From NCBI GenBank assembly GCA_035713725.1, contig DASTMZ010000005.1, positions 1 to 34,719 of the forward strand: DNA of 34,719 nt. Reading direction: 5' to 3'. Both the position numbers and the translations under genes were made by a program. This DNA comes from DASQPR01 sp035713725. Lineage in GTDB: Bacteria > Actinomycetota > Actinomycetes > Mycobacteriales > Micromonosporaceae. A model generated the notes under the pieces. It was not told the origin of the DNA and searched no databases. It worked only from the letters and a program-made list of their open reading frames with translations. This document shows, piece after piece, positions 17,393-24,234 of the stretch; the stretch's first letter is position 1; each line of letters begins with the position of its first letter.

Positions 17393-17401
17393 TTATCCAC
17401 A
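17393..17401 (+). other. Single DnaA-box-like 9-mer
   Basis: TTATCCACA is a perfect match to the classic DnaA box and lies 12 bases after the eccB stop. No second box, AT-rich segment or dnaA/dnaN gene is nearby, so this is not an origin. It could titrate DnaA or be chance. Confidence 0.3.
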
Positions 17402-17464
17402 GCCCGGCAGGTGAGGGTAGCCAGAAAATCGTCCCCGTCGATACGGTCGGTGCGCATCGAAGAC

Positions 17465-17495
17465 GTCGACTTCGTCGACGGACCACACAGTCGAC
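17465..17495 (+). promoter_or_regulatory. Cluster of three GTCGAC motifs upstream of the esx pair
   Basis: GTCGAC occurs at 17465, 17474 and 17490 within 31 bases, just upstream of the first WXG100 gene. The hexamer is a palindrome and is not expected three times in such a short stretch. Any regulator is unknown. Confidence 0.3.
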
Positions 17496-17521
17496 ATACG
17501 TGAGGCGAGGTGACACCGAGC

Positions 17522-17848
17522 ATGCAGACGACACAAGCCGAGGCTGCCGTCATGCTGCAGACCGCGACGAAGTTCGACACCGTGAACGCGTCGTTGCAGA
17601 GCACGCTCAAGCGGTTGTTGAGCGAGCTCGAGGTGCTGCGCACGCAGTGGCAAGGCGCCGGCGGCCGGTCGTTCGAACAGGTGAAGCAGGAGTGGGCGGA
17701 TGACCAGAATGCGCTGAACCAGGCGCTCGGCGCGACGGCGGACACGATGCGTACGGCCGCCGGGCAATACACCACGTCGGACGCCAACGCGGCGGGCCGG
17801 ATGCGCCCGCAGACCACGGTGACCCTGCCGCTGAAGGGAGCGAGCTGA
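17522..17848 (+). CDS. WXG100-family protein (EsxB/CFP-10-like position)
   Basis: This is a small helical-hairpin protein exported by type VII systems, usually as a heterodimer with the product of the neighbouring gene. It has 108 residues. The WXG motif is W43-Q44-G45 in TQWQGAGG, between two predicted helices. A YxxxD-type secretion signal is present at Y83-D87 (YTTSD). The ATG at 17522 was chosen with GAGGTG upstream; a GTG four codons earlier is possible. About 20 residues beyond the signal are disordered. The next gene starts two bases after its stop. Confidence 0.92.
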   Translation: MQTTQAEAAVMLQTATKFDTVNASLQSTLKRLLSELEVLRTQWQGAGGRSFEQVKQEWADDQNALNQALGATADTMRTAAGQYTTSDANAAGRMRPQTTVTLPLKGAS

Positions 17849-17850
17849 CC

Positions 17851-18153
17851 ATGAGCACCTCTAATGACGGCCTGCTCGTCGTCAACTTCGCCGCGCTCGA
17901 GCAGGCGAGCCGTGACATCCAGTCGGCCATCAACGAGTTGACCGGCCAGCTGGGCAACCTTGAGGCCGATGCGAAGCCACTCGTCGCGACGTGGGACGGC
18001 ACGGCCCGCGAGGCCTACGACGCGAACCATCTCAAGTGGACCAACGCGGCCAATGACCTGACCCGGATGCTGCGCGACATCAAGACCGCGGTGGACGAGT
18101 CGGCCGCCGAATATCAAGCGACCGAGATCCGCAACGCGAACATGTTCCGCTGA
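17851..18153 (+). CDS. WXG100-family protein (EsxA/ESAT-6-like position)
   Basis: The second member of the WXG100 pair has exactly 100 residues. The motif W48-D49-G50 (TWDG) lies in the turn between the helices. A YxxxE sequence (Y88-E92, YQATE) lies near the C-terminus, so this partner also carries a type VII secretion-like signal. GGGAG lies ten bases before the ATG. It is probably co-transcribed and co-folded with the upstream WXG100 protein, and is a substrate of the ESX machine encoded around it. The cluster lacks PE/PPE genes. Confidence 0.94.
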   Translation: MSTSNDGLLVVNFAALEQASRDIQSAINELTGQLGNLEADAKPLVATWDGTAREAYDANHLKWTNAANDLTRMLRDIKTAVDESAAEYQATEIRNANMFR

Positions 18154-18190
18154 ACCGGTTTTCGCTGAGACCGGTTTCGCTGAGACACAG
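18145..18190 (+). repeat. Tandem 15-16-base repeat across the esx stop codon
   Basis: Three imperfect copies of a TTCGCTGAGACCGG-like unit run from the last two codons of the second WXG100 gene into the spacer. The first two full copies at 18154-18169 and 18170-18184 differ by one T. This looks like replication slippage. Confidence 0.6.
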
Positions 18191-18232
18191 TCCGTGCTGG
18201 GGCACCCGTCCCGCCGGAGACTCCGACCGAAT

Positions 18233-18268
18233 GGCCGCCCGCGGCGCGTCACGCGCCGGTGGGCGGCC
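18233..18268. terminator. Hairpin between convergent esx and mycP genes
   Basis: GGCCGCCC (18233-18240) pairs with GGGCGGCC (18261-18268), and GGCGCG pairs with CGCGCC inside. This is a good terminator candidate for the eccB-esx transcript, about 80 bases after the last stop. Confidence 0.55.
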
Positions 18269-18297
18269 GTCGGCTTTATCCGGGACGATGCGGGCGC

Positions 18298-18352
18298 GGG
18301 TCGCGCGGGTCGCGTGGGTCGTGGGTCGCGGGGTCGCGGGGGCGCGGGGGCG
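18298..18352 (+). repeat. GGGTCGCG-type low-complexity repeat with G-quadruplex potential
   Basis: Seven runs of three to five guanines are separated by 3-6 bases (mostly TCGCG or CGC). The stretch lies between the ends of the convergent esx and mycP genes, directly after a hairpin. It meets the usual G-quadruplex pattern on the plus strand. The rest of 18154-18440 holds no gene. Confidence 0.65.
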
Positions 18353-18440
18353 CGGCGTCGCGCAGATTCGTGCGGGTCGCGTCAACCGTCATGCGACGCG
18401 GCCGGCTCGCCGTCACTGATGCGTCCGACCATGCCGGCCA

Positions 18441-19691
18441 TCAAGCGATGCGATCGAGTCGCCGACGATAGGCGCCGGCCAGCGTCCACGCGAAGCCCAA
18501 CAGGATCATGGCGACGGCGGAAGCGGCACCGACGACCCAGCGCTGCCGGCCGGGCGTGGTGGACGCTGCGGCTGGCGTACCCGTGCCGGCGTCCGCTCCG
18601 AGCGTGGGCGCCGCCGACGTGACGTGGCCGCCCCCGCTTCCAGCCGCCGTTACCGCGCTGGCGACGGCACGGTAGGGATCGACAATGCCCTGGCCGTAGT
18701 CGGCCGGACTGGCACCGACCGGCGGCGGGTCGGTCGTGTCGAAGATTCGTTGCGCGACCTGTGCGTTGGTGAGCCGCGGAAATTCCTGGCGGACGAGCGC
18801 GGCGGTGGCGGCGACGTAGGGGACGGCGAAGCTTGTGCCGTCGAACGTACCCAGTCCGCTGGGCAGCCGATCGGCGGTCACGCCGCCGCCCGGGGCGACG
18901 ACGTCGAGGAACGGCCCGACCTCGGACGTGGCGGATCGCACGCCGCCTTCGTCGATCGAGCCCACGCCGATCACGCCCGGATATGCGGCCGGGTAGGGCG
19001 TCGGATCGGTTCCGGAATCGTTGTGGTTATTGCCCACCGAGGCGACGACGACCACACCGTCGGCAACCGCCCGCGCGACGGCCGACCGCAGCGTGCGATC
19101 GTCGGTGCCGACAACCACGGAGATGTTGAGGACGTCTGCGCCATGGTCGACCGCCCAGGTGATCGCCGCGCCGAGCCCGGCCGGCGTCGTCGCATCGCCC
19201 GACACCGCACCGTCGACGAGCTCGGCCTCGCTGACCCGTACCGGCAGGATCTTGGCCCCTGGCGCAAGGCCGCGGAATGCCGCACCTGGCGTCGTGCCGG
19301 CGGCGATGATGCTCGCCACGGCCGTGCCATGCCCGACGCAGTCGACCCGACCGTCGGTCCTGCCGAGCAGGTCATGTCCGGCGAGGACGCGATGCCCGAA
19401 CGAGGCCAATGGGGTCACCCCGGAGTCGATGACGGCGACCACCTCGCCGGCCCCGTTGGCGACACCTCTCAGGCCGTCTACGCCGCTCGCTGCGACGGCC
19501 CAGGGTACGGCCGATGGGTCGGGTACGGCCGGCGGCGGCGTCGCACTTGTCGCACAACCGGCGACCGCAAATGTTGGTGCCGTGGTCGTGGCCGCATACC
19601 CTGGTACGGCAGCGAGGGGCCCGGTGACAATCGTCGTGCAGACCGCGAGACCAGCAAGGATGCGGACGGCACGTGGAAACGCCCGGTGCAT
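18441..19691 (-). CDS. mycP: Mycosin, type VII secretion-associated subtilisin-like protease
   Basis: MycP is a membrane-anchored serine protease that stabilises the ESX complex and can cleave substrates. It has 416 residues. A signal peptide (about 1-33) is followed by a protease domain whose catalytic triad is complete: D89 in AVIDSG, H121 in GHGTAVAS and S287 in GTSFAVP; N221 is the oxyanion residue. A Gly/Ala/Thr-rich linker (350-383) leads to one C-terminal transmembrane helix (about 386-408) and a short basic tail. AGGGG lies five bases before the ATG. It is transcribed toward the esx genes, on the opposite strand. Confidence 0.96.
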   Translation of the reverse strand: MHRAFPRAVRILAGLAVCTTIVTGPLAAVPGYAATTTAPTFAVAGCATSATPPPAVPDPSAVPWAVAASGVDGLRGVANGAGEVVAVIDSGVTPLASFGHRVLAGHDLLGRTDGRVDCVGHGTAVASIIAAGTTPGAAFRGLAPGAKILPVRVSEAELVDGAVSGDATTPAGLGAAITWAVDHGADVLNISVVVGTDDRTLRSAVARAVADGVVVVASVGNNHNDSGTDPTPYPAAYPGVIGVGSIDEGGVRSATSEVGPFLDVVAPGGGVTADRLPSGLGTFDGTSFAVPYVAATAALVRQEFPRLTNAQVAQRIFDTTDPPPVGASPADYGQGIVDPYRAVASAVTAAGSGGGHVTSAAPTLGADAGTGTPAAASTTPGRQRWVVGAASAVAMILLGFAWTLAGAYRRRLDRIA

Positions 19692-19782
19692 CGAGTCCCC
19701 TCCATGTCAGCCGCATGGCCGGTCGGCTCGCATCGTATCGGCCGTGTAGTTGGCGGTGGGGAGATCATGGTCGCCGGAAGGG

Positions 19783-19847
19783 TAATGTACGCCCATCTCG
19801 TAGCTTGGCCGTCGCGGCCTGGTACGGCCAGATGACACCGTGTCATC
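19783..19847 (+). promoter_or_regulatory. Perfect palindrome (operator-like) upstream of the SseB-like gene
   Basis: GATGACACCGTGTCATC (19831-19847) consists of two perfect 8-base arms around one C. It lies 73 bases before the gene start. A TAATGT hexamer at 19783-19788 could be a -10 box, although no good -35 is visible. The placement downstream of a possible promoter suggests a repressor-binding site. Confidence 0.45.
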
Positions 19848-19919
19848 AGGCGGTGACTGGACGACACCTCGCGCCGCCGTTCGTGCGGCCCGGGTCGGCA
19901 GGTGACGGAGGAGGTGGCC

Positions 19920-22709
19920 GTGACTGAATGGGAACCGGCCACCGAGGCCGAGGCCGCCATGCGCGACGCCCTCCGCGTCACCGACCAGGAGCTTTACTTC
20001 CGCATCCTGGCTCGCACCGAACTGCTGCTGCCGGTGTCACCGGATGCTCTCGCGGGCCGTGCGCCGTTCGGATGGGGCACCTGGAACTCGGGCGGACGCA
20101 CCCACGTGTTGGCCTTCACCTCGGCGGAAGCGATGCGGGTGTGCCTGGCCGAGCACTCCGGGTCGGCACGCAAGATCGCATACCACGAGCTGGCCGGCGC
20201 CTGGCCCAATGAGGACTGGTGGCTGGCAGTCAATCCCGGGCTGCCGATCGAGGGTTACCTACCGCCGTGGTTCGTGACCCAGCTCGCGCGCGGCGACGTA
20301 CGCATGCCGGACCGACCCGGTTCACCGCGAAGCCGGACATCCCGGGCGGATCCCACGCCGGACCCGATCGCGGAGCCGGTCGGACACGCGGCTGACGAGC
20401 CGGCGAACGCGCGCCACGGTGGGCGCGCACGGGCGGCATCCTTCACTCGCGGCACGACCGCGGCCGCGGCAACCGGTGCCCGTCGCGAGGCCGCGCGCGC
20501 CACCGCGACGGCCCCACGGTCAGCCTTCACTCCGACGCCGCCGCCCACGCCGGAGGAGCCGCTCGAGGCCGAGATGGTGGACAGCGAGCCGCCCTACGCG
20601 CGGGCGACCGGTGCGCACAGCGCCCACAAGACGGCCACCTCCGCGAACCGGCCGGACGGTCGGCGTCCGAAGCGACACGACGCGACCATCATCGACGCCG
20701 AGATCATCTCGTCCACGGTGATGGGCGCCGCCGCGCTCGGGGCGATGGTAGTCAACGCCACCGTCATCGACGCGTCGAAGATCGACTCTGATGTGATCGA
20801 GGCGACGCTCGTGTCGGTGCACGAGACGGGTACCCGACGGGTGCGCGCGGAGCACGCCAACGGCGAGCGCCCCCACGTCGGCGTCGCTGACCCGTCGAGG
20901 CCGCGCCGCGCTGACGCGACCGAGGATGTGGATACGTCGCCGACGCGCGTGATCAACACGGCCGCGATGGCCGACGAGTCGATGACACAACGGATCGATC
21001 CGCGCGACGCCGCCCGGATTGCCGGTCCGACGCGGCACGTCGACCTGTTCGGCAACGAAGACAACGGCGTGGCGCGTGGTCGACCTCGGCACCAGGCCGG
21101 CGATGGCGACGAGTCGGCGACGCGGCGGATCGATCGCTCGCAGGGCCGCTACGACGAGTCCGCGACGCGCCGGATCGACGTGCCGGCCGACGCCACGGAC
21201 GCGGAGCGGACCCGCCGCATCAACCTGCATCGTGCGGCCGACCGCGCAGCGCCGCCCGACGCGGCGACGACGCTCGGGCGCGATGCGCACGATCTGGACG
21301 CCGACGACTCGATGACGCGTCGCACCGGTCTGTTCCGCAACGCCGAAGCCGACCCGGTTGGTCCGCCGCCGCCCGGCGGGTGGTCGGCGGCAACGACGAT
21401 GCGTGGGTACCCAGGCCGGGCGCACGACGACGACGCGGTCGACGCGTTCGACGCTGACGCCGAGACCACTGCCGCGTTCATTGGGGATACCGGCGAAGCG
21501 GACGTCGACGCCCAACAGCCGCACGGCGCCGCGCAGCCGGAGCCCGACGGGCCGGTCTTCATTCCGGCGAACGACACCGAGCGCGACCTGCTCGAGGCGG
21601 CCAGTGGCGGCAAGACCGAGCAGTTCCTCTCCACACTGCTGCTTGCGCGCGTGCTCGTGCCGCTGCCCGACGGTGTGCCGTCGGGCGTGCAGCTTGACGA
21701 CGATCTGTTCCCGTGGCGCCGCGACGAGGTCGATGGCCAGCCCTATCTCGTGGTGTTCACGTCGTCGGAGCGAATGGCGGAATTTTTGGGCGACGGCGTG
21801 GTGTCGATCAACGCGAAGTTCATCCAGCTGATCCACGTCTGGCCGGACGTGAAGTGGGCGTTCGCCATCAACCCGGGCTCACCGGTCGGTGCCACGCTGC
21901 CCGGCATTCAGATCAAGGCACTCGCCGCGTGGGCCGACGACGCTGGGTTGACCGACGACGAGGGCCTGGGCGAGTACGACGACGCGGCAGCCGCGGCGCC
22001 CGCGTCGAATATGCCGGTCGTCATGCAGAAACCGATCGCCGCGTCGCAGGTCGACTACTACCTGGAACGCGGCTATGACCGGGCGTCCGGATTCGTACAT
22101 CGGGCCACCGAGGTCATGCAGTTGCAGACGCCGGCGCAACTGGTCGGCACGCTGGGCCTGACGTATAGCGGGTCGCCGTTCCGGCGTGACGCGAGCGAGA
22201 TCTACCTGCTTCGGTGGGCGGCGTACCGGCCGGACCTCTACCGGATCCCCTACGGCGGGCAGCACGAAGCGGCCATGCGCGCCATGCAGGGCTGGATGAT
22301 CGAACGCGCGCCCTTCCGCGGCAACGGATTCGCACCGGCCGAGAACGGCGAGGTCATCGCGGAGTTCAAGGTGGACAGCATCCGCCTGCCACACGGTGCC
22401 CAAATGTGGCGGGTCACGAGCGACGGCCGCAAGACGCTGATCGCGCTGCTTGACTCGGACGAGGGCCTCTGGCGACCCGTGCACGGCATCGACAGCGAGG
22501 CGGTGTGGGATCCGTCCGTGCCGATCGTGCCGCCGACGCCGTCCGTCGAGGGTCCGAAGCAGACCGCGTCCGGCCGGGCGTCGATCAGTGATCCGCTCGA
22601 CGACCCGCTCGACCCGCGCTGGCGAGGCTCCGACCGACGCGGACCGCGTACCCCCAACGGCGTCGCTCCCAATGGCGTCGACGCGCGCGCCCGGGCGAGG
22701 GAACGCTGA
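19920..22709 (+). CDS. Large protein with two SseB-like domains and a repeat-rich linker
   Basis: The GTG at 19920 lies five bases after GGAGGAGG and gives 929 residues. No signal peptide or membrane segment is seen. An SseB-like domain (about 10-125) ends in WPNEDWWLAVNPGLPIEGYLPP. A second (about 545-675) has the parallel WPDVKWAFAINPGSPVGATLP, so the domain is duplicated. Between them lies a 420-residue acidic, Arg-rich, probably disordered linker. The linker contains a Val/Ile-rich segment (254-299) and seven T-x-x-(I/V/T) motifs (T342, T356, T371, T401, T416, T431, T466), several preceded by DES. A further domain (about 698-860, with YDRASGFVHRATEVMQLQTPAQLVGTLGLTYSG) is of unknown fold. 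SseB-domain proteins occur near type VII loci in actinomycetes; a role as chaperone, regulator or scaffold is inferred. Confidence 0.8.
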   Translation: MTEWEPATEAEAAMRDALRVTDQELYFRILARTELLLPVSPDALAGRAPFGWGTWNSGGRTHVLAFTSAEAMRVCLAEHSGSARKIAYHELAGAWPNEDWWLAVNPGLPIEGYLPPWFVTQLARGDVRMPDRPGSPRSRTSRADPTPDPIAEPVGHAADEPANARHGGRARAASFTRGTTAAAATGARREAARATATAPRSAFTPTPPPTPEEPLEAEMVDSEPPYARATGAHSAHKTATSANRPDGRRPKRHDATIIDAEIISSTVMGAAALGAMVVNATVIDASKIDSDVIEATLVSVHETGTRRVRAEHANGERPHVGVADPSRPRRADATEDVDTSPTRVINTAAMADESMTQRIDPRDAARIAGPTRHVDLFGNEDNGVARGRPRHQAGDGDESATRRIDRSQGRYDESATRRIDVPADATDAERTRRINLHRAADRAAPPDAATTLGRDAHDLDADDSMTRRTGLFRNAEADPVGPPPPGGWSAATTMRGYPGRAHDDDAVDAFDADAETTAAFIGDTGEADVDAQQPHGAAQPEPDGPVFIPANDTERDLLEAASGGKTEQFLSTLLLARVLVPLPDGVPSGVQLDDDLFPWRRDEVDGQPYLVVFTSSERMAEFLGDGVVSINAKFIQLIHVWPDVKWAFAINPGSPVGATLPGIQIKALAAWADDAGLTDDEGLGEYDDAAAAAPASNMPVVMQKPIAASQVDYYLERGYDRASGFVHRATEVMQLQTPAQLVGTLGLTYSGSPFRRDASEIYLLRWAAYRPDLYRIPYGGQHEAAMRAMQGWMIERAPFRGNGFAPAENGEVIAEFKVDSIRLPHGAQMWRVTSDGRKTLIALLDSDEGLWRPVHGIDSEAVWDPSVPIVPPTPSVEGPKQTASGRASISDPLDDPLDPRWRGSDRRGPRTPNGVAPNGVDARARARER
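20679..20817 (+). repeat. Val/Ile-rich short-period repeat in the linker
   Basis: The encoded segment (residues 254-299) contains recurring D/N-A-T-(I/V)-I-D-A units, for example DATIIDAE and NATVIDAS, then DSDVIEATLV. The alternation of small, polar and beta-branched residues resembles a short beta-solenoid or an aggregation-prone strand pair inside an otherwise polar linker. Confidence 0.5.
20943..21330 (+). repeat. Seven T-x-x-I/V motifs in the linker
   Basis: The encoded sequence holds TRVIN, DESMTQRID, TRHVD, DESATRRID (twice), TRRIN and DDSMTRRTG. Acidic residues before a threonine and a large hydrophobic residue at +3 resemble sites of actinobacterial Ser/Thr kinases and ligands of FHA domains. 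The sequence shows the repeats; phosphorylation is inferred. Confidence 0.6.
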
Positions 22710-23071
22710 TGCGCGACGGTTACGAGGCGACGTACCGCGGCGTGGCGTACGAAGCGAGCCCGGACGGCGACCTAGTGCGCCTCTACTCCCCAGTGCCGGC
22801 GAATGGCTTCGCCCGCGTTGCCGAGCACCGCTTCCGATGTGTGGTGCGCGTCGAGCACGTTCAAGACCTGTGCTACGTACGCACGACGTGCCGGTGGCGC
22901 GAGGCGCCCTTCATCGTGCTTGGCGAGCATGACGGTTGGCTGCGGGTGGAATACACCGGCGGCAAGGCGCCGGTGGCGTTGGGCCTCGGCCTGGAGGAGT
23001 TCGACTTCGGTGTCTACCAGGGCTGGGCACCCGCGACCGAGGTCACCGAGGTGCGCGAATACCGCGTTTGA
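22709..23071 (+). CDS. Small conserved-looking protein coupled to the SseB-like gene
   Basis: The ATG overlaps the stop of the upstream gene by one base (TGATG), so the two are almost certainly co-translated. The 120-residue protein is soluble and rich in aromatic and charged residues, and has no signal or membrane segment. It contains the phrases YVRTTCRWREAPFIVLGEHDGW and GLGLEEFDFGVYQGWAP. I recall similar proteins in other actinomycetes but no described function. Three acidic/aromatic blocks suggest a compact beta-rich fold. It may bind the SseB-like protein or a secreted substrate, judged only from the coupling. Confidence 0.8.
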   Translation: MRDGYEATYRGVAYEASPDGDLVRLYSPVPANGFARVAEHRFRCVVRVEHVQDLCYVRTTCRWREAPFIVLGEHDGWLRVEYTGGKAPVALGLGLEEFDFGVYQGWAPATEVTEVREYRV

Positions 23072-23080
23072 GCCGCCGGG

Positions 23081-24007
23081 CTAGACCTTCATCCACTCCA
23101 GGATCGCGCCGGTCACCAAGTCCGGCACCTCGACGTGCGGGAAGTGGCCGACGTCGTCGATGATCCGCCACTCGTAGCGCGAAGCGACGTATCGGCTGGA
23201 TCCCTGCGCGGTCCGAGCCAGGATCGCCGGGTCCAGCGCGCCGTGCAGTTGCAGCGTGGGTACGGTGATCGGCTTCTGCAGGAGCTTGACGAAGCGGTAT
23301 CCGTGCAGCCGGAGTACGGAGCGGAAGCCCCACCGGTATGCCTCGAGCGCACAAAACGCGGCCTGCGGGATCTGCATCGCGGTGCGGCACTTGCGTTCGT
23401 AGTCGGTGAATCCGGGGCTCGCTACCCAGCTCGGCCCACCCCACCGTCGCAGGTACGTGCCGACGAGTGCCGCGTCGTTGCGTGTGACGACGTGTTCGTA
23501 GCGCGGCACCTGGAATTTGAGCACCGGTGCCGCGGACGCCGACTGGCCGCGTGGATCTGTCATGATCGCGGCCCGCAATCGGAGCGGATGCGCCGCGCCC
23601 GACACGACGAGATGCCGTACCAACTTCGGGTGGAACGCCGCGGTAGTCCACGCCATCATGCCGCCGTACCCGGCTCCGACCAGCGTTGCGTCGCGCTCGC
23701 CAAGCGCACGGATCAGGCCGGCCACGTCGGCGGCCATGGTGTACCCGTCATAGCCGCGGGGCGGCTTGTCGGTCGCGCCGTAGCCACGCATGTCGATCGC
23801 CACCGCGCGGAACCCGGCCTCGGACAGCGCCCGAAGCTGGTAGTGCCACGCCCACCAGAACTCGGGAAAGCCGTGTAGCAACAGGACGAGTGGTCCGGTG
23901 CCGGCCTCCACGACGTGGAATCGGTTGCCGTTGGCGCTGACGAACCGGTGCGCCCACGGCCCGTCGATCAAGACAACAGAGTCGTCGATCACGGCGGGTG
24001 CGCTCAT
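23081..24007 (-). CDS. Alpha/beta hydrolase, EphE-like, with an unusual nucleophile site
   Basis: The 308-residue protein has the alpha/beta hydrolase fold of epoxide hydrolases. HGFPEF (45-50) forms the oxyanion region. RGYGATDKPPRGYDGYT is the typical cap-side loop. D259 (HGALDP) and H288 (VGHFPH) fit the charge relay. The nucleophile elbow reads VGAGYGG (110-116), so glycine 113 stands where aspartate (epoxide hydrolase) or serine (esterase) should be. The codon is GGG, two changes from an aspartate codon. Ordinary hydrolase chemistry is therefore doubtful. Gene order next to acs recalls ephE (Rv3670). It converges with the small gene at 22709, with nine bases between them. Confidence 0.82.
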   Translation of the reverse strand: MSAPAVIDDSVVLIDGPWAHRFVSANGNRFHVVEAGTGPLVLLLHGFPEFWWAWHYQLRALSEAGFRAVAIDMRGYGATDKPPRGYDGYTMAADVAGLIRALGERDATLVGAGYGGMMAWTTAAFHPKLVRHLVVSGAAHPLRLRAAIMTDPRGQSASAAPVLKFQVPRYEHVVTRNDAALVGTYLRRWGGPSWVASPGFTDYERKCRTAMQIPQAAFCALEAYRWGFRSVLRLHGYRFVKLLQKPITVPTLQLHGALDPAILARTAQGSSRYVASRYEWRIIDDVGHFPHVEVPDLVTGAILEWMKV

Positions 24008-24184
24008 GGCCCTAGCGTAGGGGGAACGGCCCCATCCGGCGCTGTGAGTGCCGTCTCGTGAGCCAAGAATCCGCGCATTTGACCTGGGCCGATCTGGCGC
24101 CGCCGGTGGCGAGGTCGCCCGAACGAGGCGGCTCGGCGTTCGCGGACGACCAAGATCTTCGACGATCCGAGGCGGCTTCGAACG

Positions 24185-24224
24185 CCGGTCGGGGCGCCCG
24201 GGCGAACCCGGACGCCCCGACCGG
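24185..24224. terminator. acs terminator
   Basis: CCGGTCGGGGCG then CCGGG (24185-24202) pairs with CCCGG then CGCCCCGACCGG (24207-24224), with one mismatch and a CGAA tetraloop. The long stem lies ten bases beyond the stop of the minus-strand acs gene. Confidence 0.85.
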
Positions 24225-24234
24225 GCCGAATCGG

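Noticed and set aside
17393..17401. Replication origin suggested by a DnaA box
   Set aside because: There is only one box, no AT-rich unwinding region and no dnaA, dnaN or parAB gene nearby.
18298..18352. CRISPR-like array suggested by regular GGGTCGCG units
   Set aside because: Units are only 8 bases, with no unique spacers and no cas genes.
20520..21836. 438-codon minus-strand ORF opposite the SseB-like gene
   Set aside because: Its product is Arg/Val/His-rich with no domain, while the plus strand has two recognisable domains and a strong ribosome-binding site.
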